Source: Mycobacterium sp. GA-0227b (lineage in GTDB: Bacteria > Actinomycetota > Actinomycetes > Mycobacteriales > Mycobacteriaceae). Taken from it: a stretch of DNA of 64,000 nucleotides. The notes under the pieces were generated by a model, which was not told the origin of the DNA, searched no databases, and worked only from the letters and a program-made list of their open reading frames with translations. The stretch is taken from the NCBI RefSeq assembly GCF_001499855.1, contig NZ_LQIK01000032.1, forward strand, positions 124,001 through 188,000, read 5' to 3'. Shown piece by piece: positions 9,112-18,946 of this stretch (positions are counted from its first letter, which is position 1; each line of letters opens with the position of its first letter). A program made the translations under genes and the position numbers.

Positions 9112-9720
9112 TCACACGACCGAGTACGACGGCGGCAGCGCATCGCGCCCGGTGAGCGCCAGCAGCACCGTGTCGCCGCCCTGCCCGGCCGCGATGCGCG
9201 CCGCCAGGACCAACGCCTCCTCGAGCACCGCAGACGGCAAGACGAACGAAATGCCAAGGGCACGGGCGATATCCAAGCTGTGCACGGCCAACTCGAACGT
9301 CCGCGTGGGCAGATACGTCCGTAGCCGGATGCCCAGCCCACCGAGCACGGTCATCAGCGGGTCGTCGTCGACGGCATCCAGACGAGTGCGTGCGCGCGAA
9401 ACCAGCGCCGCAACGGCACCGGCCGGATCGTCACCGAGATCCCGGCCCGCCTGCCTGCCACGCTCGGCCACATCGGCGGGGTCCATGCCCAACGCGGCGG
9501 GGTTCACCCGCGCGTAGTACTCCTGCGGTGTGGCGATGTCCTCGCGCTCGGCGGGCTTCTCGAGGTAACTGATCACCGTGGTCAACGACCGCGACGTGTG
9601 ACCGACCAGCGAGCGCAGGTCCCACTCCCCGAGGCCCGGGCCGGACCACGCGTCGGTGGGAATCCGCCGGACCAGGCCCGCGAACGTGTCTGCCGCCGAG
9701 GCGAACGCCGCCGTCGTCAC
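9112..9720 (-). CDS. Maleylpyruvate isomerase/DinB-like mycothiol-dependent enzyme family protein
   Basis: A 202-residue protein with the N-terminal four-helix fold seen in actinobacterial mycothiol-dependent maleylpyruvate isomerases (FAGLVRRIPTDAWSGPGLGEWDLRSLVGH; the GLGEWDLRSLVGHTSR stretch is the family signature). The C-terminal half (ELAVHSLDIARALG) matches the family's second conserved region with a His. The start is GTG 9720, whose GTGA overlaps the TGA of citA (9717-9719), so translation is coupled to citA. An earlier in-frame start would overlap citA by over 100 nt and is unlikely. The actual reaction is unknown. Confidence 0.75.
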   Translation of the reverse strand: MTTAAFASAADTFAGLVRRIPTDAWSGPGLGEWDLRSLVGHTSRSLTTVISYLEKPAEREDIATPQEYYARVNPAALGMDPADVAERGRQAGRDLGDDPAGAVAALVSRARTRLDAVDDDPLMTVLGGLGIRLRTYLPTRTFELAVHSLDIARALGISFVLPSAVLEEALVLAARIAAGQGGDTVLLALTGRDALPPSYSVV

Positions 9721-10835
9721 GGCCGGACGACTCGGTCCCATCCCTCGACCGACTCCGGGCTGCGCGGCCCCGGTCCCACGTAGATCGCCGACGGGCGCAC
9801 CAGCTTGCCGAGCCGCTTCTGCTCGAGGATGTGCGCGCACCACCCGGCGGTGCGGCCGCAGGTGAACATCGCGGGCATCATCCTGGTCGGCACCTGCGCG
9901 AAGTCGAGGATCACCGCTGCCCAGAACTCGACGTTGGTCTCGATGGCGCGGTCGGGTCGCCGCTCCCGCAGCTCGCTCAGCGCGGCCTGCTCGAGCGCCG
10001 CGGCCACCTCATAGCGTGGCGCCTCCAGCCGCTTGGCGGTCGCGCGCAGCACCCGGGCCCGCGGATCCTCGGCTCGGTACACCCGGTGCCCGAAGCCCAT
10101 CAGCTTCTCGTTGCGGTCGAGGATGCCCTTGACGACCGCGCGGGCATCGCCGATCTGCTCGACCTCCTCGATCATCGGGATCACCCGCGCCGGAGCGCCG
10201 CCGTGCAGCGGTCCGCTCATCGCGCCGATCGCACCCGAGAGAGCGGCCGCCACGTCGGCGCCGGTCGACGCGATCACCCGGGCGGTGAATGTGGAGGCGT
10301 TCATGCCGTGCTCGGCGGCGCTCACCCAGTACGCGTCGATGGCCTCGACATGCCTGGGATCGGGCTCGCCCTGCCAGCGGGTCATGAAGCGCTCGGTGAC
10401 GGTTGAACATTCGTCGATAGTGCGTTGCGGGACGGCGGGTTGGTGAATTCCGCGGGCGGATTGCGCGACGTAGGACAGCGCCATCACCGACGCGCGGGCG
10501 AGGTGGCCGCGGGCCGTCGCGTCGTCGATGTCGAGCAGCGGGGGATAGCCCCAGATCGGGGCCAGCATCGCCAGGCCCGCCTGCACGTCGACTCGGACAT
10601 CGCCGCTGTGGATGGGCAGCGGAAACGGTTCGGCGGGCGGCAGACCGTCGCCGAATTTCCCGTCGACCAGCAGCGCCCACACGTCGCCGAAGGTCACCTT
10701 TTGGTTGACCAGGTCCTCGATGTCGACGCCGCGGTACCGGAGCGCGCCGCCGTCCTTGTCGGGTTCGGCGATTTCGGAAGTGAAGGCGACGACGCCTTCG
10801 AGGCCGGGTACGAAGTCTTCAGGCACCGCACTCAT
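9717..10835 (-). CDS. citA: Citrate synthase 2 (CitA-like)
   Basis: A 372-residue type II-like citrate synthase condensing acetyl-CoA and oxaloacetate. Key regions are GPLHGGAPARV (first catalytic His), MGFGHRVYRAEDPRARVL (second catalytic His) and ETNVEFWAAVILDFAQVP. In the last, Glu stands where canonical enzymes, including the gltA product in this window, have Asp (NVDFYTG). I recall the same replacement in M. tuberculosis CitA, so it looks like a family trait rather than a defect. The start is ATG 10835 (MSAVPEDFVPGLEGVVAF). It is divergent from pdxH and coupled by a 4-nt overlap to the following gene. Confidence 0.88.
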   Translation of the reverse strand: MSAVPEDFVPGLEGVVAFTSEIAEPDKDGGALRYRGVDIEDLVNQKVTFGDVWALLVDGKFGDGLPPAEPFPLPIHSGDVRVDVQAGLAMLAPIWGYPPLLDIDDATARGHLARASVMALSYVAQSARGIHQPAVPQRTIDECSTVTERFMTRWQGEPDPRHVEAIDAYWVSAAEHGMNASTFTARVIASTGADVAAALSGAIGAMSGPLHGGAPARVIPMIEEVEQIGDARAVVKGILDRNEKLMGFGHRVYRAEDPRARVLRATAKRLEAPRYEVAAALEQAALSELRERRPDRAIETNVEFWAAVILDFAQVPTRMMPAMFTCGRTAGWCAHILEQKRLGKLVRPSAIYVGPGPRSPESVEGWDRVVRP

Positions 10836-10907
10836 GGCCAGATTCTCGCACTCGCGTTTCGGGTGGTAACTACCGGTTGATCGGACAGCGCCGCGTAGCG
10901 TTGTCGC

Positions 10908-11579
10908 GTGGCGGCGGTAGGCCCGGAAGATCGAGAGCACTTGGCGAGGATGCGGGTGGAATACGGCTCAGCGGAGAAAGACGGTAGTCCCGACCTGGAC
11001 GCCGACTGGCTGGCTGACGGCTGGGCTGCGTTGTTGCTCAAGTGGTTAGCCGAAGCCGAACGCGCGGGCGTCGCCGAACCGAACGCCATGGTGATCGGCA
11101 CCGTCGACCCGCAGGGCAGGCCCGTAACGCGCTCGGTGTTGTGCAAGAGCGTGGCCGAGGCGGGCATCACGTTCTATACCAACTACGACTCCGACAAGGG
11201 CGCACAACTGGCTGCGACGCCGTACGCGTCGGCCACCTTTCCCTGGTACCCGCTGGGTCGCCAGGTCCACGTCCGCGGGCCGGTGACCAAGGTGTCCGCG
11301 GAGGAGACCGCCGACTACTGGTCCAAGCGGCCGCGGGGGTCCCAACTCGGTGCGTGGGCGTCGTACCAATCGAAGCCGATCGCCTCGCGTGCGGCGCTGC
11401 TGGAGCAGCTCGCCGACGTGACAAAGCGATTCGCCGCACACGACGCGGTTCCGGTGCCGCCGAACTGGGGCGGCTACCTGATCGCCGCCGAAGTCGTGGA
11501 GTTCTGGCAGGGCCGAGAGGATCGGATACACAACAGGATTCGCGTCCAAGGCGACCGCATCGAACGGTTACAGCCGTAG
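10908..11579 (+). CDS. pdxH: Pyridoxine/pyridoxamine 5'-phosphate oxidase PdxH
   Basis: A 223-residue FMN-dependent oxidase that forms pyridoxal 5'-phosphate from PNP or PMP. Family features are RMRVEYGS near the start, EPNAMVIGTVDPQGRPVTRSVLCK (FMN binding), FYTNYDSDKGAQL, FPWYPLGRQVHVRG, YWSKRPRGSQLGAWAS and the C-terminal VEFWQGREDRIHNRIR with the substrate-binding Arg/His residues. The full family length is present. It starts at GTG 10908 and shares a 72-nt divergent promoter region with citA. The product would serve PLP enzymes such as SerC encoded nearby, although that is general metabolism rather than a shared operon. Confidence 0.93.
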   Translation: MAAVGPEDREHLARMRVEYGSAEKDGSPDLDADWLADGWAALLLKWLAEAERAGVAEPNAMVIGTVDPQGRPVTRSVLCKSVAEAGITFYTNYDSDKGAQLAATPYASATFPWYPLGRQVHVRGPVTKVSAEETADYWSKRPRGSQLGAWASYQSKPIASRAALLEQLADVTKRFAAHDAVPVPPNWGGYLIAAEVVEFWQGREDRIHNRIRVQGDRIERLQP

Positions 11580-11582
11580 CGC

Positions 11583-11609
11583 CGGTAGCCCCGAACTCCT
11601 TCGCTACCG
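11583..11609 (+). terminator. Inverted repeat after pdxH, possible terminator
   Basis: CGGTAGC (11583-11589) and GCTACCG (11603-11609) form a perfect 7-bp stem with a 13-nt loop, starting 4 nt after the pdxH stop. There is no T-run, so termination would be of the weak mycobacterial type. Confidence 0.35.
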
Positions 11610-11701
11610 CGCGCCTCACCGAGAGAACCGTGACGTCGGCCAGCTTTACAGTGGGTCAAATTCTTAGCTCTCTCATATGTTCGGACGTTAGGATGCCCTT
11701 C

Positions 11702-12352
11702 GTGTCTGACGGTACGGGGGTGCAGGCTGTCGGCCTGCGCGAGCGCAAGAAGCAGCGCACCCGGGCCACTCTCATCGACGCGGCCGTGGAGCTCTGTAAT
11801 GGACAGGGTTTCGACAACACGACTGTCGAGCAGATCGCCGCGATCGCCGATGTCTCGCCGCGCACCTTCAGCCGGTACTTCCCCACCAAGGACGCCATCG
11901 CGCTGGCGCTGGTCGACGAGATCATCGACCAGACCGCCGTCGAACTGGCTCGCCAACCTGCCGAGCTGAACCACTTCGAGGCGATCCTGCGCGCCTACAT
12001 CACGATGGCCAAGGCTTCCAAGCAGGCCGGGCCCGGCGAGCTGACGGCTGAGCGGATCTTGTGCATCACGCGAATCGTCTTGTCGTCGCCGGCGTTGCGC
12101 CAGGTCACCGTCGAGTTCCGCGGCAACGCGATCGAAGCCGCGTTGGCCAAGCGGATGGGGGTCGCGCTGGACGACCGGCGGGTCCGATTGGCATCCGTGA
12201 CATGGGGTGCGGTGATTGTGACGGCGCTCAACGATGCGGTGCAGGTCAGCGGGGATCCGTCGAAGGTGTCCATAGATGACCTGATCGAGCACCTGGAGGC
12301 GGTCTTCGCGGAGTTCGCCGACCTGACGGGAACCCTCCGGCAGGTCGGCTGA
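11702..12352 (+). CDS. TetR-family transcriptional regulator
   Basis: About 216 residues. The N-terminal TetR DNA-binding domain is clear: LRERKKQRTRATLIDAAVEL, then the helix-turn-helix FDNTTVEQIAAIADVSPRTFSRYFPTKDAI (about 35-70). The C-terminal ligand domain is generic helical. GTG 11702 is chosen because the AGGA at 11690-11693 then lies 8 nt upstream; with ATG 11693 the same element would be too close. The gene lies between pdxH and gltA, and its ligand and targets are unknown. A hairpin terminator separates it from gltA. Confidence 0.85.
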   Translation: MSDGTGVQAVGLRERKKQRTRATLIDAAVELCNGQGFDNTTVEQIAAIADVSPRTFSRYFPTKDAIALALVDEIIDQTAVELARQPAELNHFEAILRAYITMAKASKQAGPGELTAERILCITRIVLSSPALRQVTVEFRGNAIEAALAKRMGVALDDRRVRLASVTWGAVIVTALNDAVQVSGDPSKVSIDDLIEHLEAVFAEFADLTGTLRQVG

Positions 12353-12366
12353 GCAACTGAGCGCCC

Positions 12367-12387
12367 CCGGCGGGGCACGCCCGCCGG
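12367..12387 (+). terminator. Hairpin terminator between the TetR gene and gltA
   Basis: A perfect 8-bp stem, CCGGCGGG / CCCGCCGG, with a 5-nt loop lies 14 nt after the TetR stop codon. A short T-run follows at 12397-12401. This is the most terminator-like structure in the left half of the window. Confidence 0.6.
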
Positions 12388-12448
12388 AATGGGACTACCT
12401 TTTGTAGAGCAATGTTCGATTACGCCCAGCAGCGACGAAGGGATCCTC

Positions 12449-13756
<1,308 letters not shown>

Positions 13757-13772
13757 GCAATCTGCTCTTTTC

Positions 13773-13835
13773 CGCGAGTGACCGTGTTTGTACAGCGACA
13801 CGCCGAGTTCGCGTGTGCAAGAGTGGTCGCTCGCG
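13773..13835. repeat. Intergenic palindromic (REP-like) element after gltA
   Basis: The outer arms 13773-13783 (CGCGAGTGACC) and 13825-13835 (GGTCGCTCGCG) pair with one mismatch. Inside them, ACACGC (13798-13803) and GCGTGT (13811-13816) form a second stem. The 63-bp unit can fold as a long hairpin just after the gltA stop. I have an impression of similar units between genes of other mycobacteria, which suggests a dispersed repeat; it may also terminate gltA transcription. Confidence 0.6.
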
Positions 13836-13862
13836 CCGTATGAGCGCGCAGTGAACGGCGTC

Positions 13863-15275
13863 ATGAGCGCTCGGCGCAAGGCCATCGTGCTGGTGTCCTG
13901 CTGCCTGAGCCTGCTGATCGTGTCGATGGACGCGACGATCGTCAATGTCGCGATCCCGAACATCCGCGCCGACCTGAACGCGACGGGCTCCCAGCTGCAG
14001 TGGGTGATCGACATATACACGCTGGTGTTGGCGTCGTTGCTCCTACTGTCCGGAGCCGCCGCCGACCGGTTCGGCCGACGGGGCACCTTTCAACTCGGGC
14101 TCGTGGTGTTCGCGGTCGCGTCGCTGCTGTGCAGCCTGGCGCCGAACATCGAAACCCTGATCGCCGCGCGACTCTTACAGGCGATCGGCGGGTCGATGCT
14201 GAACCCGGTCGCGATGTCGATCATCACCCAGGTCTTCACCGGCCGGGTGGAACGTGCGCGGGCCATCGGCGTGTGGGGCGGCGTCGTCGGCATCTCGATG
14301 GCCGCCGGGCCGATCGTCGGCGGCGCGCTCATCGAAGTGATCAACTGGCGTGCGGTGTTCTGGATCAACCTGCCGATCTGCGCGCTGGCGATCCTGCTGA
14401 CGGCGATCTTCGTGCCGGAGTCCAAGTCGGCGACCATGCGCGACGTCGACCCGGTCGGGCAGGGGCTCGGCATGGCGTTCCTGTTCGGCGTCGTCTTCAT
14501 GCTCATCGAAGGCCCGGTCATGGGCTGGGCCGACCCGCGAACCGTCGCTGTCGGGGTGACCGCAGCGGTGGCGTTGGCCGCCTTCCTCGCCTACGAGGCG
14601 CGTCGGCGCGACCCGTTCATCGACCTGAGGTTCTTCCGCAGCATCCCGTTCGCGTCGGCGACGATGATCGCGGTGTGCGCGTTCGCCTCGTGGGGCGCCT
14701 TCCTGTTCATGATGTCGCTGTACCTGCAGGACGAGCGCGGCTTCTCGGCCATGCACACCGGGCTGATCTATCTACCGATAGCCATTGGCGCACTGGTGTT
14801 CTCGCCGTTGTCGGGACGGATGGTGGGCCGCTTCGGCGCGCGGCCGTCGCTGTTGATCGCGGGCGCGCTGATCACGGCGGCGACGTTGATGCTGGCGGAG
14901 CTGTCGGCGACGACACCGGTGTGGCAGCTGCTCGTCGTCTTCGCTGTCTTCGGTATCGGCTTCTCGATGGTCAACGCGCCGGTGACCAACGCGGCGGTCA
15001 GCGGCATGCCGACCGACCGAGCGGGCGCCGCGTCGGCGATCGCCTCGACCAGCAGGCAGGTCGGCGTGAGTATCGGTGTGGCGCTGTGCGGTTCGGTCGC
15101 CGGTGGCGCACTGGCGGCGACGGGCCCGGACTTCGCGGTGGCCTCCCGACCGCTGTGGCTGATCTGCGCCGCGCTCGGCGTGGTGATCATCGTGCTCGGC
15201 TTCTACTCGACATCGGCGAAGGCGTTGCGCTCGGCCGATCGACTCGCTCCGCTGGTAACCCCCGATATCACTTGA
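13863..15275 (+). CDS. MFS drug-efflux type transporter (DHA2 / EmrB-QacA family)
   Basis: A 470-residue integral membrane protein with about 12-14 hydrophobic segments. DATIVNVAIPNIRADL at the end of TM1, DIYTLVLASLLLLSGAAADRFGRRGTF (motif A, loop 2-3) and WRAVFWINLPI with VPES after TM6 are hallmarks of the DHA2 proton-driven exporter group. The start is ATG 13863. In-frame starts at 13788 and 13851 lie in or next to the palindromic repeat and add a sequence without family character. It is convergent with the CrtI-like oxidoreductase, and the two stops overlap by 8 nt. The substrate is unknown. Confidence 0.88.
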   Translation: MSARRKAIVLVSCCLSLLIVSMDATIVNVAIPNIRADLNATGSQLQWVIDIYTLVLASLLLLSGAAADRFGRRGTFQLGLVVFAVASLLCSLAPNIETLIAARLLQAIGGSMLNPVAMSIITQVFTGRVERARAIGVWGGVVGISMAAGPIVGGALIEVINWRAVFWINLPICALAILLTAIFVPESKSATMRDVDPVGQGLGMAFLFGVVFMLIEGPVMGWADPRTVAVGVTAAVALAAFLAYEARRRDPFIDLRFFRSIPFASATMIAVCAFASWGAFLFMMSLYLQDERGFSAMHTGLIYLPIAIGALVFSPLSGRMVGRFGARPSLLIAGALITAATLMLAELSATTPVWQLLVVFAVFGIGFSMVNAPVTNAAVSGMPTDRAGAASAIASTSRQVGVSIGVALCGSVAGGALAATGPDFAVASRPLWLICAALGVVIIVLGFYSTSAKALRSADRLAPLVTPDIT

Positions 15276-16818
15276 GCGCTTGGCTTTCCAACACCGCCAT
15301 CGCCGCGTTGTGCCCGCCGATCCCCGACACCGCGCCTCCGCGGCGAGACCCCGAGCCGCACAACAGGATCCGATCGTGCGCCGTCGCCACGCCCCAACGC
15401 TGCGCCGACGTTTCCAGCGGTTCGTCGTCCTCGACGAACGGCCACGACAACGCGCCATGAAAGATATGTCCGCCGGTCATGCCCAGCGAATGCTCGAGGT
15501 CGACGGTCGTCTTCGTCTCGATGCACAGCCGACCCGCCGAATCCTCCATCAACACATCGTGAATCGGTTCGGCGAGAACGGAATTCAGTGAGTTGAGCAC
15601 CGCCGAGGTCAACGTGTCGCGCATCCGGTCGGGGTCGCCGGAGGAAGCCAGCCGGTGCGGGGTGTGCAAGCCGAACACCGTCAGCGTCTGCGCACCGGCC
15701 GCACGCAGTTCATCGGACAGGATCGACGGATCGGTCAATGAATGACAGTAGATCTCGCACGGCAGCGGATCGGGAACGACGCCGTGGTCGGCCTGCACAT
15801 ACGCCCGGTCCAGTTGGCTGTAGGACTCGTTGACGTGAAACGTCCCCCCGAACGCCCGCTCGACCGTGACGGTGTCGTCGCGTAGTCGCGGCAACCGCCG
15901 CAGCAACAGGTTCACCTTGACTTGCGCGCCGGGCGTCGACTCCGGCGCCGGCTCGCCCAGCAATTCGGCCAGCACGGTCGGCGTCACGTTGGCCAGCACC
16001 ACATCGGCGTGCGCGGTGCGGTCGGCGCCGTCGTGGCGGAATCGCACCGCGCCGTCCGGATCGATCGCGTAAACGTCGGCACCACAGGTCAATTCGGCGC
16101 CATAACCGGCGGCGGCCGCCGCCAGCGCACCGCTGACCGCCCCCATCCCGCCGATCGGCACGTCCCAGTCGCCGGTGCCGCCGCCGAGCAGGTGGTACAG
16201 GAAGCACACGTTCTGAATCAGCGACGGGTCGTCGAGGCGGGCGAACGTGCCGATCAACGCGTCGGTGGCGATCACCCCGCGCACCACGTCGTCGCCGACG
16301 GCCGCGGTGATCGCGTGCCCGATCGGCTCCTCGACCATCAGCCGCCACGCGGAGGCATCGTCGACGAGACCGCGAGCCTCGCTGCGACCGCGCAACGGCT
16401 GCAACAGAGTCGGCCACAACCGCGCGGCGACGCCACCGCAGCGGCGGTAGAAATCGGCGAACGCGGCCTCATCGGAGCCGGCGCCGATCGCCGCGAACGT
16501 CGACGTCGGACCGATCAGCAGGCCGGTGCGACCGCCGGTCGACGGGTCGGGCGTATACGAGGAGTAGCGGCGGCGCTGCAGGCGCACGCGCGCGCCGAGA
16601 TCGTCGATGATCCGCCGCGGCAGCAGGCTGACCAGATAGGAGTAGCGCGACAGTCGCGCGTCGACGCCGTCGAACACATGCGCGGAAACCGCCGCACCGC
16701 CGACATGGTCGAGTCGTTCGAGCACCCGCACGCGACGACCGGCCCTGGCCAGATAGGCGGCCGCCACGAGGCCGTTGTGGCCGCCTCCGACGACGATGAC
16801 GTCGTAGCTGGGGTTCAG
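15268..16818 (-). CDS. CrtI/phytoene-dehydrogenase-like FAD oxidoreductase (Rv0897c-like)
   Basis: About 516 residues. A dinucleotide-binding motif sits at the very start (YDVIVVGGGHNGLVAAAYLARAG), followed by VLERLDHVGGAAVS and, near the C-terminus, the FAD-closing GGAVSGIGGHNAA. The family contains desaturase-like flavoproteins; the substrate is unknown. The start is uncertain: no ATG, GTG or TTG lies between a GTG at 16920, deep inside the upstream gene, and the FAD motif. CTG 16818 overlaps the upstream stop as CTGA, has GAGGG 9 nt upstream, and gives MNPSYDVIVVGGG, like the short start I recall for Rv0897c. I therefore prefer CTG 16818, with GTG 16920 as the alternative. Confidence 0.8.
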   Translation of the reverse strand: MNPSYDVIVVGGGHNGLVAAAYLARAGRRVRVLERLDHVGGAAVSAHVFDGVDARLSRYSYLVSLLPRRIIDDLGARVRLQRRRYSSYTPDPSTGGRTGLLIGPTSTFAAIGAGSDEAAFADFYRRCGGVAARLWPTLLQPLRGRSEARGLVDDASAWRLMVEEPIGHAITAAVGDDVVRGVIATDALIGTFARLDDPSLIQNVCFLYHLLGGGTGDWDVPIGGMGAVSGALAAAAAGYGAELTCGADVYAIDPDGAVRFRHDGADRTAHADVVLANVTPTVLAELLGEPAPESTPGAQVKVNLLLRRLPRLRDDTVTVERAFGGTFHVNESYSQLDRAYVQADHGVVPDPLPCEIYCHSLTDPSILSDELRAAGAQTLTVFGLHTPHRLASSGDPDRMRDTLTSAVLNSLNSVLAEPIHDVLMEDSAGRLCIETKTTVDLEHSLGMTGGHIFHGALSWPFVEDDEPLETSAQRWGVATAHDRILLCGSGSRRGGAVSGIGGHNAAMAVLESQALK

Positions 16819-17075
16819 CTGAGGTAGCCCTCGACCTCGTCCGGCGGACGCACCTCCGCTTCGCGCGGATCGCCGCCGGTTTCCCGCAGGGCCCGGCGCT
16901 GGCGCAGCAGATCCCAGCACTGGTCGAGTTGCACCTCGACGGTCTTCAGCCGCTGATGCTCTTCTGACTCCTCGATCTCGCGATTCTGAAGCTTGGCGCG
17001 CAGCTCCTGCTCCTCGGCGACGAGCTTGTTGACCTGACCGAGAATGTCGGCGTCGGTGTTGAAGTCTTTGGCCAT
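16815..17075 (-). CDS. DUF2630 family protein
   Basis: An 86-residue, highly charged, helical protein (MAKDFNTDADILGQVNKLVAEEQELRA...). Heptad-like Leu/Glu spacing suggests a coiled coil through residues 10-65 and a conserved CWDLLRQRRALRETGGDP end. This is the actinobacterial DUF2630 type (Rv0898c-like), whose function is unknown. The start is ATG 17075. It lies upstream of, and overlaps, the CrtI-like gene, the same pairing as Rv0898c/Rv0897c, and is divergent from the FKBP gene with only about 31 nt between starts. Confidence 0.85.
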   Translation of the reverse strand: MAKDFNTDADILGQVNKLVAEEQELRAKLQNREIEESEEHQRLKTVEVQLDQCWDLLRQRRALRETGGDPREAEVRPPDEVEGYLS

Positions 17076-17106
17076 CAACTCAGTCTGCCCGACTACCGTG
17101 AGTGCG

Positions 17107-17481
17107 GTGACTTCAAGTTCCGGGCAGAAGCCCGAAATCGAATTCCCCGCCGGCCCGCCACCCAGCGAGTTGGTGATCACCGATCTGGTCGTCGGCGACG
17201 GCGCCGAGGCGGTGCCCGGTGGCAATGTCGAGGTGCATTACGTCGGGGTCGAGTACGACACCGGCGAGGAGTTCGACAGCTCGTGGAACCGCGGCGAGTC
17301 GATCGAGTTCCCGCTGCGCGGGCTCATCCAGGGCTGGCAGGACGGCATCCCCGGGATGAAGGTCGGGGGCCGCCGCCAGTTGGTCATCCCGCCGGAGCAG
17401 GCCTACGGTCCGGCGGGCGGCGGGCACCGGCTGTCGGGCAAGACGCTGATCTTCGTGATCGACCTGCTCGCCACGCGTTAG
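17107..17481 (+). CDS. FKBP-type peptidyl-prolyl cis-trans isomerase
   Basis: A 124-residue single-domain FKBP. It shows VEVHYVGVEYDTGEEFDSSW, FPLRGLIQGWQDGIPGMKVGGRRQLVIPPEQAYGP and TLIFVIDLLA, which carry the conserved aromatic pocket residues (Tyr, Phe, Trp, Ile, Tyr). No signal peptide is seen, so it is probably cytoplasmic. GTG 17107 is chosen; GTG 17098 is a close alternative. TACCGT about 8 nt before it could be a -10 box for a leaderless transcript. It is divergent from DUF2630 and convergent with prrB. Confidence 0.9.
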   Translation: MTSSSGQKPEIEFPAGPPPSELVITDLVVGDGAEAVPGGNVEVHYVGVEYDTGEEFDSSWNRGESIEFPLRGLIQGWQDGIPGMKVGGRRQLVIPPEQAYGPAGGGHRLSGKTLIFVIDLLATR

Positions 17482-17492
17482 CTTTTCCTGCG

Positions 17493-17531
17493 CGAGCAAG
17501 GCGCCGTTCTGGGGCACTTTACGTCTGCTCG
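17493..17531. repeat. Short inverted-repeat-bounded element at the FKBP/prrB convergent junction
   Basis: CGAGCA (17493-17498) and TGCTCG (17526-17531) are perfect 6-bp inverted ends of a 39-bp unit between the two convergent stops. It looks like another mycobacterial intergenic repeat and may serve as a bidirectional terminator. The similarity to repeats elsewhere is from memory. Confidence 0.35.
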
Positions 17532-17537
17532 GCAATA

Positions 17538-18881
17538 TCAGCGCACGCCCGGCAGCCGCAGCAGCAGGCGTGCGCCGCCCAGCGGGCTCTCCTCCAGAGT
17601 GGCGGTGCCGCCGTGCAACTCGGCTTGCTGCGCGACGAGCGCGAGGCCGAGTCCGGAGCCGGAGTGCGACGCCGTCGACCCGCGGGAGAACCGCTCGAAC
17701 ACGATCGAGCGCTCCTCCTCGGGAATGCCGACGCCGTCGTCGTCGATCGCGATCTCCACACCGGCGCGTGAACTGACCGCCGACAGTTGCACCCGCGTCG
17801 CACCGCCGTGCTTCACGGCGTTGGCGATCGCGTTGTCGACCGCCAACCGCAGGCCCGCGGGCAAACCCACGATGATGACCGTCGGCGCGGGCACCAACGA
17901 CACATCCAGATCCGGATAGACTCGCATCGCGTCGTGCGCGGCGCGGTCCAGCAGCTCGGTGATGTCGACGGGCACGTGGTCGTCGGCGGTCGACAACTCA
18001 CCCTGGGCCAGGCGTTCCAGCGCGCTGAGCGTGGCCTCGATGCGCGACTGTGTCCGGATGACGTCGTTGACCACCTCCTTGCGCTGCTCCTCAGGCATAT
18101 CGAGGGTGGCCAGCACCTCGAGGTTGGTCCGCATCGCGGTCAGCGGCGTGCGCAGTTCGTGGGCGGACACCGAGGCGAAGTCGCGCGCCGAAGCCAGCGC
18201 CGCCTTGGTCCGGTCCTGTTCCTTCCAGACCCGTTCGACCAGGCCCTTGACCGCTTCGGCGATCTCGACGGCCTCGGTGGCACCGCGCACCTCGACGTCC
18301 GGGTCCTCGTCGCCGGCGTCGATCTGGCGGGTCTGCTGAGCGAGGCTCTTGAGTGGGCGCACCGCGAACGCGGCCAGCACCCAACCGAAGACCGACGCCG
18401 CACCGACGGCGAAAACGCAGATGACGATCACCCGCCGGTGCAGGTTGTTGGTGTCGGCGATCGTGGCGTCGTAGGTGGCGCCGACGGCCACCGACATCGG
18501 CCCCGGGTAGTAGGGGATGTCGACTGTGCGCACCCGGTAGCGCACGCCGTCGACATAGGTGTCGGCGTAACCGGGTTCCATCTGGGGCAGCACGACGTTG
18601 GAGTTGGACGTCACCTCGCCGCCGCGGTGCACGGTGATGACGGCGTCCTGGTTGTTCGGCGATTTCGGGATCTCGTCCAGGCCACGCGGCAGGAACGGGA
18701 TCGCGAAGCCCGCGGCCTCATCGAGTCGACGGTCGAGGCGCTCTTTGCGGTCGTTGGTGATGCCGACCCAGACGACCGTCCCGACGATGACGACGACGAT
18801 CGCCGCGCCGATCGCGGTGGCCAGCGCGACGCGGGTGCGCAGTGAGGGAGTTCGGCGGAAAATCCGCGACAGCAGGTTCAT
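17538..18881 (-). CDS. prrB: Sensor histidine kinase PrrB
   Basis: A 447-residue membrane kinase. TM1 is about 18-40, an extracytoplasmic sensor region about 42-150, TM2 about 152-173, then a HAMP linker. The dimerisation/phosphoacceptor box is ASVSAHELRTPLTAMR with His241. The ATPase has an N box (VDNAIANAVKHGG), G1 (DDDGVGIPEEE) and G2 (SGSGLGLALV). It phosphorylates PrrA, encoded 65 nt upstream. PrrAB is a conserved mycobacterial two-component system (Rv0902c/Rv0903c), described as essential and linked to intracellular adaptation and nitrogen or redox control. The length is normal and all motifs are intact. Confidence 0.93.
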   Translation of the reverse strand: MNLLSRIFRRTPSLRTRVALATAIGAAIVVVIVGTVVWVGITNDRKERLDRRLDEAAGFAIPFLPRGLDEIPKSPNNQDAVITVHRGGEVTSNSNVVLPQMEPGYADTYVDGVRYRVRTVDIPYYPGPMSVAVGATYDATIADTNNLHRRVIVICVFAVGAASVFGWVLAAFAVRPLKSLAQQTRQIDAGDEDPDVEVRGATEAVEIAEAVKGLVERVWKEQDRTKAALASARDFASVSAHELRTPLTAMRTNLEVLATLDMPEEQRKEVVNDVIRTQSRIEATLSALERLAQGELSTADDHVPVDITELLDRAAHDAMRVYPDLDVSLVPAPTVIIVGLPAGLRLAVDNAIANAVKHGGATRVQLSAVSSRAGVEIAIDDDGVGIPEEERSIVFERFSRGSTASHSGSGLGLALVAQQAELHGGTATLEESPLGGARLLLRLPGVR

Positions 18882-18946
18882 GGCTCACTGCTGTCGGTTC
18901 TTCGCGCAAGCGTCCCCCTGCCCTGCGGGCGGGCGGTGCCCCCACA

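Noticed and set aside
9717..10835. citA as inactive because the catalytic Asp is Glu
   Set aside because: As far as I recall, the same Glu occurs in M. tuberculosis CitA, so it appears to be a family feature.
11042..11701. Upstream extension of the TetR gene through pdxH
   Set aside because: The extra sequence is out-of-frame pdxH; the family start is near 11702.
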